Shown: positions 18,001-29,379 of the stretch, one piece after another
Layout: each line of letters opens with the position of its first letter
Numbering within the stretch: the first letter of the stretch is position 1
NCBI GenBank assembly: GCA_949987565.1
Contig: OX465102.1
Coordinates: 28,859,768-28,923,767 of the forward strand
Length of the DNA: 64,000 bases
Reading direction: 5' to 3'
DNA from: Luidia sarsii
Lineage: Eukaryota > Echinodermata > Asteroidea > Paxillosida > Luidiidae
Notes under the pieces: generated by a model
The model's input: the letters and a program-made list of their open reading frames with translations, nothing else
Told to the model about the DNA's origin: nothing
Databases searched by the model: none
Program-made: the position numbers and the translations under genes

Positions 18001-21000
18001 TCATCTACACAAAATCACCAGGCAAAGCACTGAGCATACAGTGCTGGCTACACTTTGAGTATTAATGGCAAACCCTCATTGAATCACATTCTCACCGATG
18101 GAAATCACCAGGCAATTGGGCAAAGCACTGAGCATAAATTGCTGACTAAATATTGAGTTGGACAAACCTTCAATGAATCACATTCTCACTGATGTAAATC
18201 ACCAGGCAATCGGGCAAAGCAATGAGCATGAATTGCTGACTAAATATTGAGTAGGGCAAACCTTCAATGAATCACATTCTCACAGATGCAAATCACCAGG
18301 CAATCGTGCAAAGCACTGAGCATATATTGCTGACTCCACATTGGATAGGGCAAACCCTCATTGGATCACATTCTCACAGATGCAAATCACCAGGCAATCA
18401 GGCAAAGCACTGAGCATAAATTGCTGACTAAACATTGGGTAGGGCAAACCTTCAATGAATCACATTCTCACAGATGCAAATCACCAGGCAATCGGGCAAA
18501 GCACAGCATACAGTGCTAACTACACGTCTGGGTAGGGCAAACCCTCATCGAATCACATTCTCATGGATGCAAATCACCAGGCAATCGGGCAAAGCACTGA
18601 GCATACAGTGTTAACTACACATACTATAACTACACATCGGGTAGGGCTAACCATAATGGAATTGCATTCGCTCCGATGCGAAATCATAACGTGGCTTTGT
18701 TTCCTCCTTACGAGGCTGCTCTCACCGGGAGTGCCAAGTGTCGGTGTGTGGCGATGGACTTCAGAGGTCATGGGGACACGGTCACAGCCGACGAGGAGGA
18801 CCTCTCTGCTCACACACTGGCAAGGTGAGGGCATGGGGTAGACTGAGGCGACCATTTGGAGGCTTGTGCCTCGTGTCAGACTAGTCACCTCTCCCAGTTC
18901 TATTTGCCAACCTTGGCTAGCAGACTTACACCAATATGGATGGAGGCTTACGCCTTCCTTAAATTGTAAATTAGAAAGAATTCTGTGGACATAAATGTTT
19001 TCCCGATCTTCCCAATGTTGTATTGGGCCTTTAAAGTAATATACAAAAATGTTGCAAACTGCTCTCTGACTAAAATGACCAAACTGCAAATCTCAAAATT
19101 TAGTGGGCCTGACGTTCCGATCCTAGCAGGAAGAAAGGTCCTGCTAGGATCGAAACGTCAGGCCCTCTACATTTTGAGTCTTCTCTTCCCTCTCCGCCTC
19201 GCAGGGATGTTGGCAACGTCATGGCAACCCTCTTCGTCGACGAGACTCCTCCACCAATCATCATGGTCGGCCACAGCATGGGTGGAGCCATAGCTGTCCA
19301 CGTGGGCGTGAATCATCTGCTGCCCTCGCTCGTCGGAATAATCGTCATTGACGTCGTAGAAGGTACGGCAACCAAATATTTATTTTTTTTTGAGGGGGGG
19401 GGGGAGATGCTGAAGAAATGTTTGGAATGGGAAAGTCATATTGGGCCTTTTATTTTAAAATGTATCCCGCTCTGTGTAAAAGGGTATTATGGGGCACTAT
19501 GCTGTAATGTGTAAAGGGCTGTTCTATGTGGAGAGGGCGAAACAAAAATTCACTTTCAATTCAAAAATTCTAAAATTCAAAATTTCACAAAAATTCAAAA
19601 ATTCAAAATTTCACAAAAATTAAAAAATTCAAAATTTCACAAAAATTCAAAAATTCACAAAAAATTTTGTTTTGTTTTTTGGGTTGATTGGCTTCTATCA
19701 TATGAATACTTTCGGTGTATACAAAAATGTTGCATACTGCTTACTGACTCAAATTACCAAAATGTAAATCTTAAAATTTAGTGGGCCTGACATTTCGATC
19801 CTAGCAGGACCTTTCTCAAAGGCAGAGTGAGAAAGCAATTGACATCACATTGCCTTTGAGAAAGGTCCTGCTAGGATCGAAACGTCAGGCCCACTAAATT
19901 TTAATATGACTACTTTCATGAAATGTTCTGAAAGATAGCTTCAAAGGAACATATTGTAACTGTTACTAGGGGCATTCATAAGAGTTTCTTTTCAGCAAAT
20001 TTCCTTTTCCACTTGCTATATTTTAAAGGGCTGTATCTCTGAAAGCACTTTCGTAATAATTATACAACATGAATATGCTAATATCAGTATATCTCCAGAG
20101 TGCAAAATGCCATGGGGTTCAGACCTACACCAAATTAAAGCTTATAATGTAACAAATCCAGCTATATATATATATATATATATTTAAAAAAATGAATCAA
20201 TTTTTGCACATAATGCCCATTTTTGTGGAGTTGGTCACCTTTTTATTTTCAAATTACCAATGGGAAACAAACAGACTGGGAGATTTGAAACCATTCATGA
20301 AAATGGCAAAGAAAATATTGGAATGGCCCAGGTCCCAATGTCATAGAGCCTCTTAAGCGTGAAAATCTGCTAAGCAGGAAAAGTCTTCCTTGGGTAAACA
20401 GGATTACAAACCACACTGTGATGCCAATTGCTTTTGACTTGAAACAAAAAGTGAAGTTTGGGTCGGCAAGGTGATCCTATGAACCCTGACCTTTTTTGTG
20501 CTTTCAAAAGCAAAGTTTGGCACTTACATGTAAACATCTCTATGAAATTTTCTCCTTGATTTGTATCTGAGACGCCTGGCATACTGTACTACCAGTGCTC
20601 TTACATGTACCTCCTGAGCCATCCAGCCTTTAGACAAGGGGGTGGGGTTCTTCCCAGATAGTCAACTGTCTTTGCTAGGGTGTGGGTGCCTTTACCTTGG
20701 TGTTCTCTGCAAACCAAGGTGATAGACGTTCTGGACCCAAAACCTCAGCCCTGCACAAAGGTACCGACCACTTGCACCCAATCAAACAGGATGAACGCCT
20801 TCTACTTGCTGGCTTCAATTTGCCACAGGAACAGCGCTGGATGCCTTGCAAGGAATGCAGAGTTTCCTGAGGGAAAGGCCCAAGCAGTTCAAGTCCTTGG
20901 AATATGCCATAGAGTGGGCGTGAGTATCACAGAATGTGCACCATAGAGTGGGCGTGAGTATCATAGAATAAGCACCTTAGAGTGGGCGTGAGTATCATAG

Positions 21001-24000
21001 AATGTGCACCTTAGAGTGGGTGTGAGTATTATAGAATGTGCACCTTAGAGTGGGCGTGAGTATCATAGAATGTGCGCCACAGAGTTGGCGTGAGTATCAT
21101 AGAATGTGCGCCTTAGAGTGGGCGTGAGTATCATAGAATATGAGTCACAGAGTGGGCGCGAGTATCATAGAATATGTGCCTTAGAGTGGGCGTGAGTATC
21201 ATAGAATATGTGCCTTAGAGTGGGCGTGAGTATCATAGAATATGTGCCACAGTGGGTGCGAGTATCAGAATATGCGCCACAGAGTGGGCATGAGTATCAT
21301 AGAATGTGCACCTTAGAGTGGGTGTGAGTATCACAGAATGTGCACCTTAGAGTGGGCGTGAGTATCATAGAATATGAGTCACAGAGTGGGCGTGAGTATC
21401 ATAGAATATGTGCCACAGTGGGTGCGAGTATCAGAATATGCGCCACAGAGTGGGCATGGGTATCATAGAATGTGCACCTTAGAGTGAGAGTGAGTATCAT
21501 AGAATATGCACCACAGAGTGGGCGCGAGTATCAAAGAATATGCGCCTTAGAGTGGCCGTGAGTATTATAGAATGTGCGCCCTTAGAGTGGGTGTGTTTAT
21601 CATAGAATATACATGTATGCTATAGAGTGGGTATGAGTATCATAGTATCCTTCGATCACCCACAGTAGCGCAATTGCTGCCGCTGATCTGGCAATTCGTG
21701 TGGCAACTTGCATCAAAATCTTTGTCATGATTCGTATTGCTTTGTTCTAGGCTGAAAAGGGTCTTTGTTTAAAACTTGGACAATAGTGGTGCCTGCATTC
21801 GGAGGGTCCGTTTTCTGAGGTTCTAGCATAAAGTGGTTACTCAATAATGCAGTAGAATGGGGTTACTCCATTAAGTGAGTATGCGTACTGTGGCATGCCA
21901 CATGGGACTTGAGCAATGTAGAATAAAGTTGGATTTTTGTTTGTTTGTTTGCTAGCGTGAAGAGCAGCCAGATCAGGAACTTGGAGTCAGCCAGGGTATC
22001 CATGGTCGGACAGCTAAAAAGGTACAAATTAAAACGCTTCATACAATTTTGGAGGGTGCGGCTTTTTTATCCTAGCAGGAATTTTCCCGAAGACAGAATG
22101 GTTTGAAAAGGTACCAATTTCTTCATCAATATATCAAAAGAAGAACAAAAAATTGCATGGACTGGGATTTGAACGCAAGACCTCTGGTTTTAATGTACCG
22201 GTGCTCTTACCGCCTGAGCAATCCTGCCCTTAGGTCGTGGCCTTCCCAAAAACCTCAACTATCTTGGTTGGCGTTGGGGGCGCCAGTCAGAATCATTTCA
22301 ATTGCCTTGCGTCGGCAGGGGTAACACCCACATTTTCCGTCAGATGGAAAATACGTAAACCATGCTACAGCTGTTCAGGAATTGCAGGAGGAAATGTTCA
22401 GTAGTGGGTGCATCTGTTTTAACACTCTATTATCATTAAAAAAAAAAGGAAATAAAGAATATGAAATTTCAAACAAGTTATCCTTGTTTTTATCTCAAAA
22501 TTTAGTGGGCCTGACGTTTCGATCCTAGACTCTCTGCCTTTGAGAAAGGTCCTGCTGGGATCAAAACGTCAGGCCCACTAAATTTTGAGATTTGCATTTT
22601 GCACACCCATATTGAGATGAACTGATCTGCCAAGATCACTACCTGAACTGATGACTGCCCAGATGGCATGAAAACATGTTATTGCGACACCATGGGAGCT
22701 GCAAAGCATCCCTATTCTCCTTCCATGAGAGCACCTTCCGATCTTTTGGCCTGCTATATTAGCCAATCCTAGTCCACGCATATTGCACGGTTCTTGCTTC
22801 ATGGTGAAACAGACTAACCCCTATGGAATATAGCAAAGAACACGGCAAGTGGTCTTAAAGTGTCTCGTACATTTTTTGTTCCACAGGTCAACAGAGAGGC
22901 GGTGTCACTGAATGGAATTACACCATCATTTTCACAAAAGGTCCTGCTAGGATCGAAACGTCAGGCCCACTAAATTTTGAGATTTGCATCTTGGTAATTT
23001 TAGTCAGCAAAGCAGTTTGCAACATTTTTGTATATCACTTGTTTTTATCTGGTAGGTGTGAGGAGGGTAGCCAGTCTGCTCCCAGTCGGGTGCCTAGCTG
23101 TGGCTTGGGCGGGGCCATTGCAGAGGAGGACGAGGAACAAGACCAGCCTGCAGCCCCCACACCCCCGGAGCCGGTACCCAGATATTCTTGGCACTGATTA
23201 GTACAGGTCTTGTGGTAACTGGTTCACATCACTATCAGAACGCATGCAAAACATCAGGGTCTGAGAAAGATTGAAAAGAAGTAATAATCGGTGTCAGAAA
23301 AACATTTTTGGAAAAAAAGAAAACTCATTGTAAGCCCAAATTGAGGCTCTGAGGAGAAAAATGGAAGAATTCTACCTTTGAACAAGGTCCTGTGAGGATG
23401 GAAATGGCAGACTTCCCGGCTTAGTTTTTGAAAAAAAAAATTTGGGTCATTAAACAGGTTATAGATATGTCATGATGTTTGCGTTGAGGAGAATGTAATT
23501 CAATGAGGTTTTGCTCTTGCTCGACATGATAAACACTGAATGCTCAGTGCTTTGCCCGGTGCCTGATAAAATATATTTCAGGCATCACGTCGAGCAAGGG
23601 CAAAACCTCATTGATTTACATTCTCCTCGATGCAAACATCATGACATCATTTTTTTTTTTGCAACGCAGTACCCGCCGCTATACATTATTCGAATCCACC
23701 ATATGACCTCGACCAGCTCGGTGGTCAAGTGGTTAGGACATCCGTACTAGAATTCGGGTTTGAATCCCGCCCGAGCTGCCTGAAATATTTGTATCAGGCA
23801 CCGGGCAAAGCACTGAGCATTCAGTGTTTTATCACGTCGAGAAAGGGCAAAACCTCATTGAATTAAACAGGTTGAATGCTTATTATGTAAAATAATATTT
23901 CAGTGTTTTGTTTTTGTAATTTGATATTCAACATTGCCTCATATTCATTTCAGAGTTGTCTTGTTTTTGTTTGTTCCCATTTTAGAGTACATCCGATTCT

Positions 24001-27000
24001 ACCGCAGTACCTTATACCTGGAAAATAGATTTATCCAAAACAGAACCCTACTGGAAAGGTAATAATGTTACCGAAATGGAGAAGGGGGCCAGATACATGT
24101 ATTTCAACACAGATCAGAGTGGATTGAGAATTGTCACTCATTGTATATATGGGCGCACATAAGGTGGGTTGTGGGGTACCGGAACAATGGGTGGGTACTC
24201 AGAATAATTGGACCACTCCTTGTAGGGTACTTTGTTGGTACCCCATAAGGTTTTCACGAAACTGGTTATTTGGAATTAACTCAAAACGGAAGAATTTCCG
24301 AGGTATCATGTTTATCAAATAGAACTATATTATATAAGGGACGTTCGCTAGAAATTTCAGCCTAGGAAAGTAATTCTGGTTCGAAAGGGAGCGATTCGAA
24401 TTAGGCTTTTCTGGGAGTGTTTTTTTAGTACACGAGAACAAAGGGAATACCCCACAAGTATACGCGTGTAATGATGTTTGTGTGTGTGTGTGTAGATGAG
24501 GACTATTACTGTTGAAAACAGGAACTGTCACTCAATGTAAGGCATATTGATTCAACATTTGTTGTGAATTTACAACTCTCACTGGTTGAGAATTCTACCT
24601 TTTGAGAAAGGTCCTGTTAGGATCGAAAGGTCCTGCAACTCCTGCTACGATCAAAAGGTTAGGCCCTCCTAATTTTCGATATTCGCATTTTGGTTGTTTT
24701 AGTCAGTAAGCAGTTTGCAAATTTGTTTGTATATTACTGGTTGAGAATTAAAGAAACACTGCTTAGAAGATTAGGCTTCTGTCACCGATAATTAATAGAG
24801 AAATGTCTACTGACCACTTTTGTTTAAAGCCCCTATGCAACATTGGTAAGATCGAAAAATGGAAATGTTCACAGATTTACATGAAACTTATACAGTTTGA
24901 AAATGGTTATAGTAGAAACCTCGCACTGAAATATTTCTGCCTAAAATGTTGTATTTTGGGAGAAATGAATCAAAGAAATAGTTTACGTCTCAATGAGATC
25001 TAAACTATTTCTCGGAACAGTACAGCGTTGAATGCTGCATTTTCACGAAAAAAATGAAGCGTTCTTCATTATTTTCTCGAGACTCGGTTGGCGGATTGAG
25101 CTGAAATTTTCACAGGTGTGCTATTTCATGCATATGTTGGATCAGTTAACGTATGGATGCTATTCTTTGACGTCGACCAATGTTGTGTAGGGGCTTTAAA
25201 GGAACTTTGTCTGGTTTTGATGTATTAGGGATTTACGTCTAGCACTGAGTACAGGAACTGTAGGGGTCTTTCTGCCTTTGAGAACGGTCCTGGTAGGATT
25301 GGAACGTCAGGCCCCTCAAAATGGTTGAACTTGAACTAGGGGCCTTCACGAATCCCTGTCACGTCAAACCTGTTGCGTAAAACCCGAAAAATACAGGCTG
25401 TGGTTTGTCGCCGAATTTGGCGGTTCAGTGATGTCCGGTTGCAAAAGCCCGCCCTTCACTGCCTCCGTCACGATAGCGCGTTGGGACAATGACACCTAAG
25501 CCCATGCCTAAACCTCCTTGTCATAAAGGGCTGGCTATCGTTGATTCAGAATGTAGCAACTATTGCTGGTCCTCAGTAGAGGTACGGTTACATTGTCCGT
25601 TTAATACTAGTTCCAAATAAGGGAACTTTTTCTGGATCTTAAAACGGGAACTTTTCCTGCCTCTGGGTTTGAATGTAGATACTGTGACGAGTTATAGAAT
25701 TTGTTGGGTTTGTTTTTGCCGAGTCGTTATGACTCTGACATCGTAGCAGCTGCATTTCAATTCTTAATTTGATGGCTGCTTTTCTCTCTACCCTTACTCG
25801 GTTTCAAATCGTTTTTTTTTTATCCGTAGGCTGGTTTGAAGGCATGTCGTCCTTGTTCTTGTCGTGCACCGAACCGAAGATGCTGCTGCTGGCTGGTGAG
25901 TAGACTTGCGTCAGTCCTGCCCCAGGATCTCATCCGAAACTTGACAGATTGAAACGCTCGCATCACAGTCTGGAGTGCATAGTGCATACCGCTGTCTACA
26001 TAGGGGGGGGGGGGGGCTGCTTAAGCACCCAAGCATAAAAGTATTTAACATGGCTGAGAGACCTGTGGCAGAAACATATTCTTTGCTTCATAGATATAAC
26101 ATGATGTTTGCGTCGAGGAGAATTTAATTCAAAGAGGTTTTACCCTTACTCGACGTGGTAAACACTGAATGCTCAGTGCTTTGCCCGGTGACTGATAAAA
26201 ATATTTCAGGCAGCTCGGGCGGGATTCGAACCCGCGACTCCTGAATTCTAGTTCGGACGTCTTAACCACTGGTTAACCACTGGTTGCTTGTCAATATCTC
26301 CTCCAGTGTTAATATTTGCGGGTTGAAATTATTTGGTCTGGCGATAATTATGGCGAGCATTCCTCTATGGAGAAGAAGTAAGATTTCTGAGTTTGAGAAA
26401 TATTTATATAGATTTGTTCTAAGGCAAATGGGACAACATTACGTGAGCCAGGGTACTTGAGCGTGCAATGAGACATGCATATTACTCACTGTGCAGAGAG
26501 ATAGAGCAGACACTATTACTGAATGTGGCACACTATGTGAAAGTTAAGCACCTTTTTCCTATGTACTAAACTTTGTACTGTACTACATTAATTTTGCACT
26601 TAAGTCGTTCTACTCAAATGGTTTATTAAATTCAGAAGCTCCCACTCTATGAATCTTAGGTCAAAAAGACCTCTCCGTGGAATAACCTGTTAAACTACCG
26701 GTTCTTTTTCTGTCTTCCTCTCTCATCAGGTGTGGACAGGTTGGACAGGGTACTTACTGTGGGCCAGATGCAGGGCAAGTTTTGGATGCAGGTGCTGCCC
26801 CAGAGCGGACATTGTGTGCACGAAGACCAACCGGAGAAGGTAGGGCCCCAGACACTGGTAACCTGGCTGCGATATTTTTTTTCCGTACCACACATTCGCT
26901 ATGGGCCCATATGGTTGTGCACAAACAAAGTATGAAGAATTGAGTCTCAGGTCACTCAGATTGTTCACGTACGTTGTAAACGCTGTGCAGAAAGCCTTAT

Positions 27001-27876
27001 TGGCTGTGCAGAAAGCCTTATTGGCTGTGCAGAAAGCCTATCCCTAGCTTTAACTTTAACTGGTATAGCCCCCTCCCCTCCCCCTTGCCCCCACCCCGTA
27101 AATTTTATGTGCACAAACAAATGGGCCCATAGCGAATAATGTGGTACGAAAAAAAAGAAAAAAGGAGCCTGTCTCAGGTTGCGGCTCTGTCTTTGTCTCC
27201 ATGCCTTCCAGTCATTTTGAAATACACGGCATGAAGACAGGAGGCCTCATGTTTGGGTTTTGGAGAGCACACTCTTGTTTTGAAAAACAGAGTCCTAAGC
27301 TTCAACTTCAACTAAGAACCCCCAACTTGTACCGGCTTTGTCTCCATGCCCTCCAGCCATTTTGAAATACACGGCATGAAGACAGGAGGCCTCATGCTAG
27401 GGTTTAGGAGAGGACACTCTTGTTTTGAAAAGAAAAAGTCCTAAGCTTCAACTTCTACAAAGAACCCCCAACTTGTATTTTTCAGCTTTTGGATAAAGGG
27501 GACCAAAGCAGAAGTAAGAGCCTATGCTAACTTAAAAAAAAAAAAGGCAATTGAATATTGTTGGATCAGTGTTCAGATGTTATATTTTGGCCTTTCAGAA
27601 AGATCATGCAAGGATAGAAAAACTCTAGACCCTCCAAATTTTGTTGATGCAGTATTTCACATTTCCATATTTAAAAAAATTAAATTGGGGGGTTTACATG
27701 GAAGTCAGTAAAGGCAGTTTGCAACATATCTTAATTCACAAAAACTGCCTTCACCTTGTGTGATCTGCGTGCTTGTTGTGTCTCTCATGGTAATTCTTTC
27801 CCCAAATTTCGCTTTACAGGTCGCGGAGATTCTGTCGTCTTTCCTGACCAGGAACAAATTTGCCGAAGCACTGTGA
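15027..27876 (+). CDS. PPME1: Protein phosphatase methylesterase 1, complete, 12 exons
   Basis: An alpha/beta hydrolase that removes the C-terminal methyl ester from the PP2A catalytic subunit. Exons: 15027-15121, 16553-16637, 17589-17681, 18715-18824, 19205-19362, 20829-20919, 21956-22021, 23056-23173, 23986-24058, 25830-25895, 26730-26839, 27820-27876. All phases agree and give 373 residues. Motifs: RKRDYSQLPW (exon 2), the oxyanion-side HGGG (exon 3), DFRGHGDT (exon 4), the nucleophile elbow GHSMGG with its catalytic Ser (exon 5), an acidic linker AEEDEEQDQ (exon 8), YTWKIDLSKTEPYW (exon 9), and SGHCVHED carrying the catalytic His (exon 11). The start is the ATG giving MSELQRK, which matches the MSxLxK start of relatives. 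The protein ends FAEAL, shorter than the vertebrate protein, which has a further tail after FAEP. The exon 2-3 intron is AT-AC. A splice-site minisatellite follows exon 6. Confidence 0.95.
15150..15335 (-). mobile_element. PLE family B 3' tail in PPME1 intron 1
   Basis: Minus orientation: TACAAAAATGTTGCAAACTG (terminal sequence), then TTAGTGGGCCTGACGTTTCG, then the reversed tail. It begins about 30 bases after the exon 1 donor. Confidence 0.85.
15887..16086. mobile_element. 200-bp inverted-repeat element
   Basis: ATTCACCCGACAACGGCATTC (15887-15907) against GAATGCTGTTGCCGGGTGAAT (16066-16086), 19 of 21 matching. Inner TATTCATG motifs also pair. A related, larger element lies at 55404-55931. 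Confidence 0.6.
16638..17588 (+). other. Putative U12-type AT-AC intron of PPME1
   Basis: The intron begins ATATCCTTTT immediately after codon AAC (16635-16637) and ends AGCAC just before GTG TTC CGA (17589). No GT-AG choice joins RIDEDN to VFRVYIRG in frame, while AT-AC does so exactly, in phase 0. CCTTGAC at 17569-17575 matches the U12 branch-point consensus. Its branch A (17574) is 14 bases from the intron end, within the spacing expected for minor-spliceosome introns. Confidence 0.88.
16785..17165 (-). repeat. Dispersed repeat plus SINE-B
   Basis: The CAATTTCATAGAGCCGCTTAAGC block (16790-17020) also occurs at 20328-20560. It is followed by a minus-oriented tRNA-like SINE-B (GGATTTGAACCCATGCCTC ... 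CCACCTGAGCTATTCAGCCC). Both lie inside the AT-AC intron. Confidence 0.6.
17812..17985 (+). repeat. SINE-A copy
   Basis: A tRNA-like core (TGGTGGTCAAGTGGTTAAAA, GGGTTCGAATCCCACTT) followed by the SINE-A tail. Confidence 0.75.
17986..18655 (+). repeat. 94-bp tandem array of SINE-A tail sequence
   Basis: ACCAGGCAAT recurs at 18107, 18201, 18295 and 18389, spaced exactly 94 bases. Each unit carries GGGCAAAGCACTGAGCAT and a CAATGAATCACATTCTCAC segment, as in SINE-A tails. About seven units run from the SINE at 17812 to near PPME1 exon 4. Confidence 0.88.
19035..19180. repeat. Head-to-head PLE family B tails
   Basis: The minus tail ends TCCTAGCAGGA and the plus tail begins AAAGGTCCTGCTAGGA. The pair abuts PPME1 exon 5 (19205). 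Confidence 0.85.
19550..19668 (+). repeat. AAATTCAAAAATTC low-complexity tandem
   Basis: Irregular repetition of AAAATTCA and AAAATTTCAC in PPME1 intron 5. Confidence 0.8.
19718..19912. repeat. Head-to-head PLE family B tails
   Basis: A minus tail with terminal ACAAAAATGTTGCATACTG, then a plus tail GCCTTTGAGAAAGGTCC to CCCACTAAATTTTAA. Confidence 0.85.
20328..20710 (-). repeat. Dispersed repeat plus SINE-B
   Basis: A second copy of the block at 16785-17165: CATAGAGCCTCTTAAGCG through a degenerate tRNA-like part and CAACTGTCTTTGCTAGGGTG. Confidence 0.55.
20907..21650 (+). repeat. 34-bp minisatellite containing the PPME1 exon 6 donor site
   Basis: About 22 units spaced 34 bases apart (20911, 20945, 20979, and so on). 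The first unit spans the end of exon 6 (ATAGAGTGGGC) and its GTGAGTATC donor. Nearly every later unit keeps AGAGTGGGCGTGAGT, so the array is a row of near-copies of a real exon-donor junction. Some units are shortened or mutated (for example near 21249 and 21415). Confidence 0.93.
22140..22320 (-). repeat. SINE-B copy, tRNA-derived
   Basis: Reverse-oriented: GGACTGGGATTTGAACGCAA... and TCTTACCGCCTGAGCAATCC, then TTGGTTGGCGTTGGGGGCGCC and CAGTCAGAA. It lies in PPME1 intron 7. Confidence 0.65.
22492..22602. repeat. Head-to-head PLE family B tails
   Basis: Near-perfect palindrome: TTTAGTGGGCCTGACG ... CGTCAGGCCCACTAAA with ~60 bases between. Confidence 0.85.
22933..23042 (+). mobile_element. 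PLE family B 3' tail
   Basis: AAAGGTCCTGCTAGGATCG through the terminal CAGTTTGCAACATTTTTG. It ends 14 bases before PPME1 exon 8 (23056). Confidence 0.8.
23470..23868. repeat. SINE-A tails in an inverted pair followed by a SINE-A copy
   Basis: An inverted pair of tails (23470-23645), then T-rich sequence, then CAACGCAGTACCCGCCGC and a tRNA-like core (AGCTCGG at about 23720 pairing with CCGAGCT at about 23775) with a plus-oriented tail. Confidence 0.75.
24590..24745 (+). repeat. Diverged PLE family B tail
   Basis: TTTTGAGAAAGGTCCTGTTA with an internal partial duplication, then TTAGTCAGTAAGCAGTTTGC. Confidence 0.65.
25268..25325 (+). repeat. Degenerate PLE family B tail
   Basis: CTGCCTTTGAGAACGGTCC followed by GGAACGTCAGGCCCCTC. 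Confidence 0.6.
26093..26290 (-). repeat. SINE-A copy, minus strand
   Basis: Tail first, then CAGCTCGGGCGGGATTCGAA, CCCGCGACTCC and GACGTCTTAACCACTGGT, the reversed tRNA-like core. Confidence 0.8.
26875..27156. mobile_element. 282-bp MITE in PPME1 intron 11
   Basis: 36-base inverted ends: left TTTTTTTTCCGTACCACACA through TATGGGCCCAT (26875-26910), right ATGGGCCCATAGCGAATAAT through AAAA (27121-27156). The interior has a 21-bp unit (CTGTGCAGAAAGCCTTATTG) three times. Confidence 0.75.
27180..27485 (+). repeat. Tandem duplication, about 156-bp unit
   Basis: The segment from TTTGTCTCCATGCC to AAGAACCCCCAACTTGTA occurs twice in direct tandem with scattered differences, inside PPME1 intron 11. 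Confidence 0.8.
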
Positions 27877-28667
27877 ATGTGCAACCTCTCGGGAGGGTTT
27901 CATTTCGGAGAGAAATCGGTGCGCAATTTTGCTGCCAGGAGACAGGACTCCTGTCGACGGAACAAGACTCTAGAGGAACGGCAATGCATGGATGTGTGGT
28001 GCATGCCATTCAGACTCCAACTGGCTCTTCTCAAACCCATACTCTCTCACCATATGTGATGGTGACACTAACCCCCCCCCCCTCCCCTCCCTTTCACACA
28101 GAAGGTCCACTGCAGATTGCAGGCATGCAACTTTTCCGCGAAACCATTGATTTCCGGGTTTTTTATATTCGGCCTTAAAACCCTAACTTCTACCCTAGCT
28201 ATTATTTAAAACACATGCTGAGATCAGGTTAAAAACTTTGATGTTTACTTTTCATGTTGTGTAAAAAGAAAAAGAAAAAAATCCATTTTCTGGGTGTATG
28301 CCTTGAAAAAGGTTAAAATCTGTCACTCAGCTTAAAGTCATAAGTTGTCACAAACTGCTCAGAATGCACCACAGAGCATCTAGAATCCAAAATTTTCCCG
28401 GGCCCTTAAGCGGGCCCCAAACCACATGCCGTAAGGGCTTTGTGCTTCGCGCTCGCAGTTTCATTCGGACATTTTCCTCTTTTTTTTTTACAATTCAAGA
28501 GTTGCATGCCTGAGATTGTAACTAGCCATTTGTGTGAACTATCAATTACTGTGCCCTGTAGAGGGAGATCACATCATACATGTACATCTTTACCTCTGCC
28601 TTTGAGAAAGGTCCTACTATGATCGGAATGTCAGGCTCACAGATACTGGACATGAGGGGTTTTGTAC

Positions 28668-28673
28668 AATAAA
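28668..28673 (+). promoter_or_regulatory. Candidate polyadenylation signal of PPME1
   Basis: AATAAA about 790 bases after the PPME1 stop on the coding strand. A PLE tail remnant (28590-28640) lies just before it. Weak evidence. Confidence 0.25.
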
Positions 28674-29379
28674 CCACAGAAATAATCACAACACACACCC
28701 CTTTCTCTTTTTGTTTTCGATTTTGAAAATCTCATAATATCTCTTTATTTCTTATTTCATAAAAGGCACTCATTCACAGTCTTTTTTTTTTTCTTAGCAT
28801 TTTTTTTTTTTTAAGGACTGTGAAAGACTGTCTTTCGCCCGGTTGCATTCACTTTTATGAGTCTGGGGGTAAAGCTAGCAAAGCTACAAGCGAAACTTGG
28901 CACTCTTAAACTCTGAAAAACTGAACTCTTAAAAACTAGAATTTTTCTTGAAAAGCCAAATTAGAAAAAAGAAATATTTCTGACAGCAATGATGATCACA
29001 ATCATGATACAGCAATCCAATCATGATCCTGATTTTTTGTGTGTGGTCAGAATCATTCAAAATTGATTTGCTCTCAGGGACATTAACTTCTGAATTGTTT
29101 TGTTTAGCTCCTAGAAGTTTTGTATAGTCCCTTGTGTCTGTCATCAATTAGGTTCTAATAGATTTCTCTGATTTTAAAGCATTTCATTTTCAACCAGGAA
29201 AATGTATAGACATGTACAGTAGCAGTTCAAACTGGCTCTGATATTCTGTTGGCCAGAATACACCCTCTGTTCTTAAGGTGCACTGCCAAAAAAAAAAATT
29301 ACCGGTAAATAAATCAGTCTTGCAAACAGCCAAAGGACAAACTGATTAAGAATGTTTGAACAATTTTGAAAAATGGCCT

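Noticed and set aside
26170..26290. Genuine tRNA gene on the minus strand
   Set aside because: The tRNA-like domain is followed by the SINE-A tail and repeated across the window; it is a SINE, not a single-copy tRNA.
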